This document shows positions 1 through 11,806 of a stretch of DNA of 64,000 bases, one piece after another; positions within the stretch are counted from its first letter, which is position 1, and every line of letters starts with the position of its first letter. Source of the stretch: Dysidea avara. Lineage: Eukaryota > Porifera > Demospongiae > Dictyoceratida > Dysideidae. Below the pieces are notes generated by a model that was not told where the DNA came from, made no database searches, and saw only the letters and a list, made by a program, of their open reading frames with translations. Position numbers and translations under genes: made by a program. The stretch spans positions 28,329,609 to 28,393,608 of the forward strand of contig NC_089279.1 in the NCBI RefSeq assembly GCF_963678975.1, read 5' to 3'.

Positions 1-300
1 AACACATCGTGTATCTACTTGTGTAAATATTAGCGTAGCAAAGTAGATACAATGTAAATAGCTTTAATGATGTAGTGTGTTGGCATAGCAACCTTGAGAG
101 TTTACCTGGGTGCAGACTTTCACTGAGAAAAGTATCATAGAAAGTTGTTGTAGATAATTTCACTATAATGCATACATCCTTATGTACAGGACAACACCCA
201 CATTGTAACCAAACTATGCTACTGTACTAAATGCAAGCACACACACACAAGCACGCATGCACATGTACACATACATAAACAAAAAGAACAAAGCAAAACA
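1..300. other. Duplicated non-coding DNA
   Basis: Homologous to about 32990-33300, 52730-53040 and 62090-62400 (TGTGTAAATATTAGC, AACCTTGAGAGTTTA). This is COG4 intron sequence upstream of the missing VTLMPEVF exon. I see no gene. Confidence 0.7.
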
Positions 301-309
301 AAAAGTTAA

Positions 310-725
310 GCCTTCAGCTGCCATGCTAGTACGGTTATGCCTACCCAGTGAACCAGCTATGCAACTACTCAGGTGCTAGGAGTCAGCACAGGCAAATCCT
401 CATGGGGGCAGAACTGGTAACCTACAGGAGGTGGTACCGTGTTTCACAGGTGAAGGTGTGGGCATCAAAAGTACCACAAGGACCTTCACCCATTATGAGA
501 GACATGGACAGTTGGTATTTGCTTCCTCAGGTAGCCATTGGTGTTACAACTGGGTGAGCTGCTTCCCCAGTTGACACCAGGCCATCATGTCCCCATTTAA
601 ACAGCTGGATAGAGTGGAGCAATGTGAATAAAGTTTCTTGTTCAAGGAAACAACAACACCAATTTGGCATCAAACCTGGAACCTTTTAATTGCCAGGCTG
701 ATGCTCTATTTTTTCCATGCTGCCT
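310..725 (-). mobile_element. tRNA-derived SINE, independent insertion
   Basis: The minus-strand head GGCAGCATGG, then GGTTCCAGGTTTGATGCC, and a diverged body (CATTATGAGAGACATGGACA, TTTGCTTCCTCAGGTAG) match the SINE at 32470. It sits on the other side of the conserved CCTTGAGAGTTTA segment compared with copy 2, so it is a separate insertion. A (CA)n tract directly abuts the head. Confidence 0.65.
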
Positions 726-734
726 CACACACAC

Positions 735-790
<56 letters not shown>
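725..790. repeat. (CA)n microsatellite
   Basis: About 66 bp of CA with one CG interruption near the left end. It abuts a SINE head. Poly-Thr-His ORFs through it are artefacts. Confidence 0.97.
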
Positions 791-794
<4 letters not shown>

Positions 795-1438
795 TCATAC
801 TTTGTGAGCAAATGCCACATGTATGTTTATCTCTTGAGTGAATAAATTTATCAATACAAACCCACATCTCATACAGAACACACATACTTTGATTTCATTG
901 AAAATCACATCAGCCCACGAAATAAACCTTTGAATAAAAGGATCGTTGACTTCATAATTGGAATAATCTTCCTACAAGCAACAATATGCTATTCTGTGAA
1001 CACTTAAAATGGTGGCTATCTCAGACAAAACATGGCTGAAACTTCCAAATACCTCTACCAGTGGTTGAAACTTCGGCAACAATAGCTTCTCACAGACAGA
1101 GATATGGCAGTCTCACGGAGCTCCTTGAATGAGGCTGCAGAGCTTCCCAAGTCAGAAACACAACTCTAAACAAAGTACCGACATGGATAAAATGACCACA
1201 GATTCTTACACACCAAATCTTAAACTCACATTAAGCTTAGCTTCACTGCTTGATCCACCAATCTGAACCATCCATTTGGTAGACTCAGCCTGTAAAATGT
1301 TTCTATAGCATGTGCAAAGCACACTAGAGCAGGGAACATGCCTGAAGTGATTTGGTCAGTTTCTGTTTGTTATTAATGGTCACCTCAATGTCATTCAGCA
1401 CCACCTAAAGTGTGCAATACAATGACAGCACATAAGAC

Positions 1439-1846
1439 TAGTGTTGCACTGATATGACATTTTTGCCGATATTTCAATAACTGCATGATATTGGATAACA
1501 TTTCCAAGTCAATAAACTTAGCCAATCCGATATACTGTAATACTGCATGTCTATCCTTCAGTGAATTTTACCACATATTTGTTTATAAAGGACTAATTTA
1601 GCTTGTTTGTAGTGGTGGTAGTGCTACAACAACAGCTAACAGTACTTTTAAGCAGTAATAACAACATTGCAAAACAGTAAAATGCTACTCTATACATATT
1701 TCTGTACACATGAGTATGTATTTTAAACAATACATAATCTGTATCTGCTGCTTTTTCTCTCATGGTGCCAATCCGATATCATTATACAAAAATACAGCTG
1801 ATATATGGTTTTTCTGATAACTGATCCGACTATTGGTGCAACACTA
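1439..1846. mobile_element. hAT-type MITE in a COG4 copy 1 intron
   Basis: Ends TAGTGTTGCAC and GTGCAACACTA are inverted, and an exact 8-bp target duplication CATAAGAC flanks it (1431-1438 and 1847-1854). The homologous intron in psi-B and psi-E (CACATAAGACATGAC) is the empty site. The 8-bp duplication and TAGTG-type end fit the hAT superfamily. It has no transposase ORF. Confidence 0.88.
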
Positions 1847-2378
1847 CATAAGACATGACAAGTTGATTCATTATAACACAACAATTTAAGCATGTACATA
1901 CATGAGAGAAGGAATGACCAACTCCTAGCAAATTAAACTGTCTAATTTAACTACCTGCTCACTGAGACAAGAGAATTCACTACGGGGGTGACTGTCAGAT
2001 TAGAGCAAGTCCACATGACAAGGGGTTATGACCATGCATGACTTTTAAGCATGCAAAATAAACAATTTGCTAAAACATGGTGGGCACACAGACCTGACTC
2101 CATACCCAAGTTTACCAACAAGAATGACTTTGTACTCATCACAAACAATTTCAAACACACTTATGTAACAACTTTAAACAGGCTGTAGGATCAGGTGTCC
2201 TACAGACCTTCAGCACTTCTGCTGTAAAACCTTAATAAATAAATAAATTTTTAAAAATAATTGTTACAATCAAGTTACAACAAGAACAGGAAATACTCAC
2301 CAAGCTGGTGGAGAGGGTAGTCTCAGGTTCTATGGTGGTCGGATATTTGTCTTTTGGAGTACACCCGCCCACTCCATT

Positions 2379-3783
2379 CTGTAGAGAAAAGAATGGAATT
2401 ACGAGGTGCAATCTCAAGTGATGACCAACCCTTTGAAGTCATACTGTTTAAATAATAGAAGGAACTCCAGACCCTGAGCTGTGTAACTCTATAAGTACTT
2501 GTCTATATCCTGCTAACACTCCAACACTCCACAATTTGTTGGCCGCCATAGATCATATGAAACTTCAAACAAGCCAGCAGGTGTATATTTAGGGAGTTGC
2601 TTTTTAAAAAGATGTTTGCAGGTAAAGCTTGTGCGCAATAGTTAAATGCATTGGAAAGACTGCCAGACTAGTGTTCAATAATGATTTAGCCTTATTTTTT
2701 CTCATCAACTGATATGAACCTATGAACCCGTCGGACACACAATGAATATACTCTTCACATAAAAAGCCATTCTGCAATTTAACAGCAATTAGAAGCTGCA
2801 TAATAAAATGGTGGAATCTGACAGATTGTAGAACTAGACTGCATTCACAGACTTGTCTCTTTTTGACAATGAGGAAAACAAGTGGTCTAGCAATGTAATC
2901 ACAGTACACCCTTGCTGTAAGTCTTGTATAAAAATCTGCACTCTACATAGCTCAAAGCGTTACTAGACTTGATTGGCTGTTGATGCACTAAGCTGGTCTT
3001 TGTTTGACCTACAAGACTGTCTTTGTTTTACATCAATGTATAGATGTTAAGCTTTGTAAATTTTAAAAGGAATAAAGTATGCATAATTATTGGGTGTGTA
3101 TTATAATAGTTCTCTCAACAGAGATTCATGGACATATGAATACTTTAACTTTGATAGCTGCTATTTGAAGTATTTATGTAATAGGTCTTGCAAAAGCAAG
3201 CAGTCAAACACGATTAAGCAGAAGTTTCTCAATGGAATTCTAAAGAGAAGAACCACAGTACAAAACTTTAATTTCACCATACTTTTTCTGTTGAAAAGTT
3301 TACAAATCAGAATGTAATTTTGTCACTCCAAATAACAGTAGTGTACACATCATAACGCACGTGTTTGTGTAAGGATGTAGTTGACAGCATCTTTTGTTCA
3401 CTAGGTGTTACAGCCAAAAAATAAAGCATAACATTCTTTTAGTCTATATATAAAACACAGATGGGCAGGCTACCAGGCCAAACAGATACACCAGCAAAAA
3501 TGTACACATACCCTGACATGGCAAGGGTATGTTATACAATATACTGTATGCATGGTCTAGGTTATATATTTGGTAATTGACTAATAAACTATATTAAATC
3601 TGGTGAATGGGGTTTCTTCTCACTACTGACATCATGGAGCATTGGAATTACCACTATATTGAAGAAGTTTACTTCAGTGAATTCAATAGAAGTTGTAAAA
3701 TTAAATTCTTTACCACATAATGCTTGTACCATAATATATGAGTACTTTCCTTATATGATTATAAATCTATTGTGCACCCATAC
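2379..3783. other. COG4 copy 1 intron
   Basis: It separates the GLQGKYPTT and YPTTSYAG exons. Paralogues are 34376-36292 (copy 2) and parts of psi-B, psi-C and psi-F. Conserved stretches such as ATTTAACAGCAATTAGAAGC carry no open frame in common, so the ORFs of 75-101 codons here are chance. Confidence 0.7.
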
Positions 3784-5051
3784 CCTGCATAACTGGTGGT
3801 AGGGTAGCTTCCGGTTTTGAGAGCATCTTTATGGTCTGTCATTAACAGTGTACTAGAAGAGCAGAACACATGAATTTCAACGAAGAAGAAAAAGTGTTGT
3901 CTCCTAGGTACATTGTGTCTGTAAAATTTATCTATCACTTTATACAGTGAAACCTAAACAAAATGGTAACCTAAGTAAAGAAGGAACTGGCAATATATAA
4001 GGGGCTTTTAGCAGGAGCTTCAGTGCAAAATAGATATTTAAAGCCACACAAAATCTATTTTTATGAGCTTCCTAATACCCAGTCTGTGTCAGGATGTAAA
4101 TTCCAACAAGTTAAATATACACTACACATACCAGCACATGACACTGTAGAACTGTTACATCATAGGGGCAGAATGCGTCATTGGTACTGAAAGTTAAACT
4201 CTGGCTTGCTTCCTTTGCCATACAACTCAATATACAAGTACAAATTATATACCCAGAAACACTGTTGTAGTGATGCAGGCCCAGTAGTTAAGTTTCAACA
4301 CTTACTTGGAGTGGTTCAACATGGCACTAGCTCCATCCACACTACAACTGCTGAATGATCCCCTAATAAAGGAAGAAAATGATACAATAGAACCTCTTTA
4401 ACTCATAAGTCTAGAAATTCTATACATTAGAAAACCACAAACACAATTAAACTTATAACAAACTTTGTTTGGCTAAGCACAATGTACATATGTAAAATCA
4501 TATTGTTCTGTTTACTATTAATTTATAATTTAACAGAAAAAATGTAAGGTTGAAAATTCCACCATTCAAATGTGTCTGGAAGTTTTTACAAGGTTCTACC
4601 ATGAGTTACTATCAGTGCAGTTGTAGTTATAGTCCATTATTCCCACGCATACCTGAGATACTTGTGAATAATGTACAAGGCATCGTCTACCACACTGGTT
4701 GTCTTGCCGTCAGTACTAACTGTAGACATTTTCACTACCTGAGCAATTAATATAACATTAACTTCAATTAGTCACAGCATTCAGACAGTCTTTTGACTAA
4801 AAATACCTTAGCAACCAAGAATACTAAAAGAGAATACAATAGAAACACACCTTAGAGAAGGTTTCTTTCAGAAAGAAGTTTTCAATTGTAATATATTGGC
4901 TCATTATAGTTCCTATAGTGAAAGAAATAGTGTAAAAATTAAGTTACCATATTTTCCTTTTTTTCCAAAAGTGTCATACTTGCATTAAGTGGCTAGTTCT
5001 TGACTGTTTGACAACCACACCTGCTCTGGACGTTGCTACAATTCAAAATAT

Positions 5052-5300
5052 GTGACCGGATTTGCGAAAAGGTACCTTTTTCACACACAAAATTTGACTC
5101 CTTTTTTGAAGTTTAAAGCTTCATAACTTTTTTATCATGGCATATAATTGCTTGAAATTTTCACTGCATGTAGCTACAGTATCTGGCTACATTTTGATAC
5201 TAAGAGCAAGTTAATCAGCACAAGGAGTCAAATGTTACATCATTTTGTTTGTTGGTATGTCAAATGTGTGGAAAAGGTACCTTTTCGCAAATCCGGTCAC
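5052..5300. mobile_element. 249-bp MITE with 30-bp inverted ends, copy 1 intron
   Basis: The left end GTGACCGGATTTGCGAAAAG and GGTACCTTTT are mirrored exactly at the right end (AAAAGGTACC, then CTTTTCGCAAATCCGGTCAC). Flanking ATAT/ATAT suggests a 4-bp target duplication. The copy 2 site at about 37547-37565 (CAAAATATATAAACAAACC) is empty. Related GTGAC ends occur in the element at 21399 and as a remnant at about 27293-27373. Confidence 0.88.
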
Positions 5301-7282
5301 ATATATAAACAAACCATTACAGTACATAATTGTACAATGCATCAGTCATATAAATACTTTCAATAGTACTTGCACACTATCACTATACACAAAATCAATA
5401 TTGATATTGAATGTATTACTGTAATACCTAAAGCAGCTTGGTCCACTGAGCTATATCTATAAAGAGTTGCATATTAAGAAATACATTAAAAAGTGATTGT
5501 ACATATATAATAACACTCTACCCTATATTGGTTAGTAAGGGATAGATTCCTAAGCAGTGATGTGATCCTAGTTGCTTCCCTTATCCACCCTCATTGGGTG
5601 GTGCTAGTGCGTGCATACCATCAAGCCAGAATATGCTAATTTATAGTTCCTTTAAAGGCAGCAACAGAGTAATCCACTTGCACCTGCCAAATGAAAACTA
5701 AATAAAACACTCAAATGTATTTATCTTACAAAGTGAAGGCTTACTTATCTGTATCACAAGGTGTGGACTGTATGATGTATAATTGTTAACGTGGCTTCTT
5801 AAGATTGTGGCTTGTGCACACCACAATAGCACAATTATTGTTGGGCTATGAATGGCAATTTGTTATGATAACAATTGGTAAGAAGGCAAACATCACCCAC
5901 ACAATGCTACACTAGTATGTACACAATCGCCCACTACTTCTTTTGACATATACACTCACATGCTAGTCATTCACCTGTCATAGCAAACCTAATAAATGTG
6001 GTTATGGTTTTTAAACTCCTTGTAAAACTAGTAAAAACAGCACTGAATGTATAAAAGTATCACTGATAATTACTTAACAATGGGATGTATAGGCATGCAT
6101 GAATTGAACTGTGAAACGCCTTCATTTATTGTCACACCTAACTTACAACAAACTTCTTACGTAGGAACTTGAAGTAGAGCTCAGTGTGCACATTACACAA
6201 AATTGGTGTTGCAGTGATTAAGTGTACTTAAATTACTTATGAAAGCCGAATCAGTTATATTAACCACAGACACAAGTACCTTACCACATAATTCATTATT
6301 AAAATGATGTCATTTACAAAATGCTTAGTATAGAGAAGATTCAAGGGGACAAAGGTATATCTAAAACAATCATATTTCTGAATCAAAGACTCAAAGAAAG
6401 GTTTACAAACATTATCATCATTTAAATCCAATACTGAAAAGAAACTGTATATGAGCATAGTTATTTGATTTTGCCTTTGTTTAACGGTCATCAAAATAAT
6501 AAATACAAGCATGTCTCAGTTGGGAGGTGATGACTCACATTGAAACAATGTGGTATTACACTAGTATAACCAGCCATACATAAACATGTCCTTCATCCGG
6601 ACACCAATTTTACATATTGCATGCAGCTAACTAACTTTTGCCACAATTTGGGAGCATTATAAGGAATATATAAAGAAACATACAAAACATGAGTTCACAG
6701 ATTCTGTTAAACTTTCAATCATGCATGTGGTCCGTTAAGATGCACTAAAGTCAGTAATGTACATTGCATTTCACAATTAAATATGCATGTCTGTATCCTC
6801 CACCAGTAACTTAACACTGCTAAGTGTACACAACATAGTCAAAATAGGTTGCTAGTTTCAAGCAGACCACATGCAGCTGTGCCTAACAGAAGCATGCAAT
6901 TTGCTATACCATTGATGAAGGTGGGGAAGATGAAACTGAATTGTGAAAAACAAAATCAGATGTACAAAGTTGGACAAGATATGTTAAATATTTTACCACA
7001 ACTAGTTAAACTTCAATTCAACAATTTATTAATTGGAAGCCATGTTCCCTAGGAAACAGTCAGTGAGAGTGAGACTTCTGTCAAACCATAATTTGATTTC
7101 TGTTAAATTGTTTTACCTGGGAGTGACTTGACTGGAATGACTCACCACTTGTTTCACCTGTTGAAAAACAACCACATGAATGGTGGATTTTGCTGAGTAA
7201 TAACAATGTTTGCCTTTTGCTCCAGTTGCCTTTCTCCCTGATATTGTTTCAATATAGCATCTAATTGTCTATCACATTCCTC

Positions 7283-9066
7283 CTATACATGTGAGAGTTG
7301 CATGTGAACACACTAAACTATAGGGTGTATATATATTCCCATACTCCACATGGATATGTGTGTGCAAAAACATAATGCACTAAACAGCTATCATTATACT
7401 AGCGTGGATTTTATGATAGGTGATAGGCAAAATTCCGATCTATTTTCTAAGAAGTTGTATGTATGCATAGGTAGTTTCAGAGAACCATTGATACTCAATT
7501 TACTATTTTAGGGCAATGCATTTTTTTTGGAGGCACACACATGCATATCATGTACACAACATGGTTTACAAAATCCTTTCTGTGACAGATTTAATCAGTG
7601 GGGGTGAATACCTTAATTATCACTATAGTCAATTACTGACTGGATTCTACTACAATCTTATTAACAAACAAAACATACATGACCAATAGGACCACAACTC
7701 TAGCACCGTTGGATGCTAATAGACAGCAAACACCACAGCTTTTGATGCATGCCAATCAATCTTCCTGATCAAAGGAATTAACCTATTCTTACAATACACA
7801 TAGCTTTCCTTATAGAGCTGTCTAAAATGTTAAAGTGCACCACTGAATTGGATTAACACTAGGGTGGAGTGCTATGGAGACTTGTTACAAAGCCATACTG
7901 CTTACCTGTATCACTAATTGTAAACTAAACACTGATAGGAATATATGACGTGTTTTGAAGTAACCAAAAGTTACAAGATGTACAGTAGTCTCGGAAATGG
8001 TACACATATAAATATAAGAAATGTAGCACGATGCTTAGTATATCCTTTCTGTGACATTAATCATGTGATGGTTACAAGTTAAAAAGAAATGCCTACTTGT
8101 AGCAATTACTTGACTCAAAACCTCAATAACTTGTCTTGTTGACTGGTTAACAACTATTTTATCAAGCTTAAAGGATTCCTTTCCATACGCTTATTTCATA
8201 ACAATAAGTTTACAATTGCTGCACTTGTTTTTTAAACACTCCTATTTCTAATAGAGCTTGATTATAACAAAGGTGACAAGTTGTCTATACATAACTAAAT
8301 TCATCGGCTATTAGTAGAAACAGTAGCAACATAAAATGTGAAATATGACCCAATCACCCAATTAACTACAAAACTGTAATCAAAATCTTCAGCTTAAAAA
8401 CTACATCATCACCACTATCGTGGCATGATCGTTGTCATCGCTAAAACTAATTAGTTATTCATTCATTGTTGCTTCAGCTGTACAGATAGGATTTGAGACT
8501 ACTAGCTCATGGCTGCTAGAAATAGACAAAAAGTACAAAGTTCAGTGCATATAAATACCCTGTAAGGAAAAGTTTTTGGGAAGCATATATTATTCTCTGC
8601 ATGTGAAATGTTATTAATACGACCTGCGAATCTTCTATCGCAGAAACACCTTTCATTGATTAACAAATTTAGTTAAGTGGTTTTATGTCATATGTAAACT
8701 TTAACAAACTTGGAGAGTAATAAACACACATGATTCAACTTTACTTGGTAAAACCTACAAAACTATAAAGAAATATTCACAGAAACACTTTTCACCAATT
8801 TAACTGAGTGGTCTTTCATGACTAAACTTAATACAAAAGCAATAAACACTAGTGACTCAACTTTTCTTTTCACGGAAAGACCTAAATCTTAGTCACTACA
8901 ACATTTAGGCAGATATACTGTACCTAACCTGTTATCATATATTATGCTAGTTAAACTTTGACTCTAAAAAATAAATTGTTGAGACTATAAAAAAGTTTTT
9001 GTTTTCATTTTTCTGGTACACACAAATGAAATGTATTCATGTACAATTGAAACAGTTCTAGCTAGG
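7283..9066. other. Non-coding, unusually conserved block
   Basis: Homologous to about 39509-41263. It includes a stretch (about 7555-7915 against 39778-40133) that differs at only a few positions. I find no exon of COG4 or other gene in it. Confidence 0.5.
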
Positions 9067-10406
9067 TTATTGTAGTGCTAATGGTAAACGGTCATTGGAT
9101 ACTTCATTCACAATAGTGTCTACTGAAAGAGCACAACAACGAGCTGTAAACAATTCTATAGTTTTTGGTAGCAAGTTCTGCAACAGTCTTTTCTCATTAC
9201 AGTCTGTTATTTGTCCAGCAGAAACCAGCTGCTGTAGAGATTGTACAATGAATTAAAGTGAAAGATAATGAATATGTCTGTGATACAGTACACAGAAAGC
9301 TTTGTAGTGCAACTTAAGATCTAGGATAGGGACATTCCATCCTGTTTGCCACCATGTATGGCAATGTAAGTGTACACTGGTTCAAGTAGAATCACATGCT
9401 CATCCAAACTACTTTTCTGACCTGCATTCCTCATGGTAACATCATCACTACAGCGCATGCAAGTTGTTAAACAGTACACGCTTCTCGTTTGTGATACATT
9501 ATATGCACACACATAAAATTTAAATTGATACCTTCAGTTGTTCCATGAGAAATGGCATTTTATCAGAACCTATAGATGTATATAATTATACACATGCTAA
9601 TACTACAAACAAATATATGTTTATATAGACAGCTGATACTATCACAAAAGTAGATATGTGTGCTTTTCCATGATGCATTAAACTACTACTGCAGGGGAGT
9701 GAAAGTAAAGGTATCAGTAATTTCTTTATCAAATTAGCAACACTACTTCCCATTTCATTGTAAAGCAATTGGTTTTGTTTTGCAACTTCCTGTACATGCA
9801 TTTGTAATTGACACACCTCTATTCATTGAAAGATTTCTGGGGGCAACCGCATTGTTAGTTCACTGAACAGTAGACATGTCAGACAAATCATCTGACATTT
9901 ATCTGGTTAATTATGAAAGCTTACTTTCAGCTCTGCAAACTATACACATGAAACTTACACTGAAAAACTACTACCTACAACATTGCAACTTAACAGGGTT
10001 CTTTTGCAGTAGCGTCAGTTGATCTATGGGAAGTGGCCATCAAAAGCCATACTGTTCTAGTGTTAGTGTTCAGCTGATTAAGATAACGAGATTTTCTATT
10101 CATTGGTAGAATTTACTGCTTTATAAACTGACAGACAAATTGAATACTTCAACACAAATACTCCCTATCTGCAAAGACAATTAGTACCAACCAATAAATT
10201 AAGCAACAATTATGCTACAACACACCTAAGTAGTTAAGATGCAATAGTAGGGTAATCCTATTATTTTCCAGGCATGGATTGGAGTAGCATTGGTCTATTG
10301 AATACAGTCAGGTATAGAAAATTGTGACTGTGCTCCTATCATCACATTACATTGCCACACTATCCCCCTTGGGATTATATGGGGCAATGGTGGCAATTTG
10401 ACACAC
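9067..10406 (-). CDS. Unrecognised exon-like segments between COG4 modules of copy 1
   Basis: I do not recognise this. Open segments bounded by plausible splice sites: 10406-10351 (IATIAPYNPKGDSVAM, donor AT|GTAATG), 10023-9995 (QLTLLQKNP, donor GTTAAG), about 9865-9826 (ELTMRLPPEIFQ), about 9805-9755 (EVAKQNQLLYNEMG), 9569-9532 (DKMPFLMEQLK, donor GTATCA), 9447-9321 (SLDEHVILLEPVYTY, ending in TAG) and 9241-9067 (QLVSAGQITDCNEKRLLQ, ending in TAA). They are minus strand, as is COG4, and lie inside what would be a COG4 intron. A close copy is at 41264-42603. Several differences between the two copies are non-synonymous, so selection is unclear. They could be a nested gene, a retained fragment of a neighbour, or relics. 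Confidence 0.3.
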
Positions 10407-11299
10407 CTTAAAGTCAAATGCCCCATATGCAGGGCAACCTTACTAGTGTGTATGGTTGCAATACAGGTCATTTCATCATTTAAAACAGAACAACAAAAAA
10501 TCATTTGAGCACTTAATACTAACAAGCGGTTGTCAGTCACCTCATGGTGGGGCAATCATTTTGTGTCAATGTTCCTAGTACAGCTCCGGAGAGGTAGTGG
10601 AGGCAATATATTGATAGGTGCATAAGTACCAATGCATGCTAATATGCAAGCTCAATATATTGTATGAATGCATGCATAGCCTGATTAAGGTTCTTTTTTC
10701 AAAACTAGATGATTGTATCTATGTACACAAATACAAGAATTCTTGCACAGATGTACATATTACATACATAGCAAAGCATGTATCATTTGAGTATGGATTG
10801 CAATTAACAACTCTATTAGTAGCTAAGCAACCAGATAATCTTAAGCAGTGTGATGTCAGTGTGTGTCACAATCAAATTCTTTCAGTAATGTTTAACATGA
10901 CCCTTTAACAAGGATAAATCAAAACAGATTTAACATACCAAAGTATCAATAAACAAATGATGTTGGGGAAACAGACTGTGTAAGATTCATTAAGAGAGAG
11001 GGTGCAGCAAGTGGTAATATACTTGTGCAGAACGTTATAAACTAAAACTATTGTACATAGTTCCTAATGCTTAAACATTGTTACATAACTGTAACTTCAC
11101 TAAAAGCCTTCTTCATTCAGCATATGGAAAAGCAGTCAATTAAATGATATGCTACTGATGCACTTCTGATAGACCAGGATAATACAGAAAATGTCACACA
11201 ACAAACATGTTGCAGTTAAGCAGTTTCTTCATTCAGCAGACACTTGAATCAATTAAAAAGCATGCTAATCATACATACATACAATGCATTCTTCATGGA

Positions 11300-11600
11300 C
11301 TTACCAGTGTCCTCCTTTGTGTCCCATTCATCTTTGCTGACAGTGAAAAGTGTTGATTTGGCAGTAGCACATGATGGCTTCCTTTCGTAACAGAAATAGT
11401 CCGTATTTTTCATAGTGGTTACTTTGATTGTAGAGGTGCTTTTTGAACCATTCTTGATTCATACTGCTGTGTAACAGGTTGAACATAGCTGACAATGAAG
11501 CATAATGGATATTTCATTTTTCAAATGATAATTGATATAACTGGGGCATGCGGCGCCATTTCTTTCTTTTGATGCAGTATGCGTGGGTTCACCAATCATA
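11300..11600 (-). pseudogene. Paralogue of the small Cys-containing ORF, with an in-frame stop
   Basis: Reading the minus strand, the peptide YERKPSCATAKSTLF is followed by VSKDEWDTKEDTG and a GTAAGT donor at about 11306. The upstream half carries LHCQLCSTCYTAV and then TGA. A separate ATG-led stretch (GEPTHTASKERNGAA) lies at about 11600-11540, immediately beside the left end of the MITE at 11628. Identity unknown. Confidence 0.25.
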
Positions 11601-11806
11601 ATAATTATTTACAAAAAAAGTTAACAAACAAGTACACAAAATTTTGGAATTTTCAACTAGAGTAGAGACCATAACACATTGATATAAAGTACTGAAACAA
11701 ATGCATGATATTAAATCACAGTAAAACAATAAGAATTATCCCTACTGTGCATTTCCATTGTGGTATCTTGAGCACAGTACTTTTTATTGTTTTACTGTGA
11801 TTTAAT

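Larger units (their letters stand above)
888..7282 (-). pseudogene. COG4: COG4, copy 1: 3' module (multiply broken, runs off the left edge)
   Basis: Exon relics: 7282-7214, 7157-7117, about 6199-6147, 5035-4980, 4912-4851, 4738-4653, 4362-4306, 3835-3784, 2378-2301, 1404-1342, 1289-1230, 1165-1020, 971-888. Against copy 2, the 6147 exon has lost its 5' half and acceptor. The 4912 exon has 2 extra nt that create TAA. The 3835 exon is 1 nt short. The 2378 exon is 2 nt long. The 1165 exon is 1 nt short and its donor GT is now AT. Exons at 7282, 4738, 1404, 1289 and 971 are still open. The last four exons would lie left of the window. A hAT-type MITE (1439-1846) and a 249-bp MITE (5052-5300) sit in its introns. 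Confidence 0.85.

Noticed and set aside
638-841. ORFs made of Thr-His or Cys-Val repeats (also near 20416-20697, 32292-32530 and 32714-32899)
   Set aside because: They are translations of CA/TG microsatellites, open by composition only.
2604-2909. 101-codon minus-strand ORF
   Set aside because: Intronic. The paralogous regions (18500, 26000, 35250, 55270) have frameshifts and stops, with no protein-level conservation.
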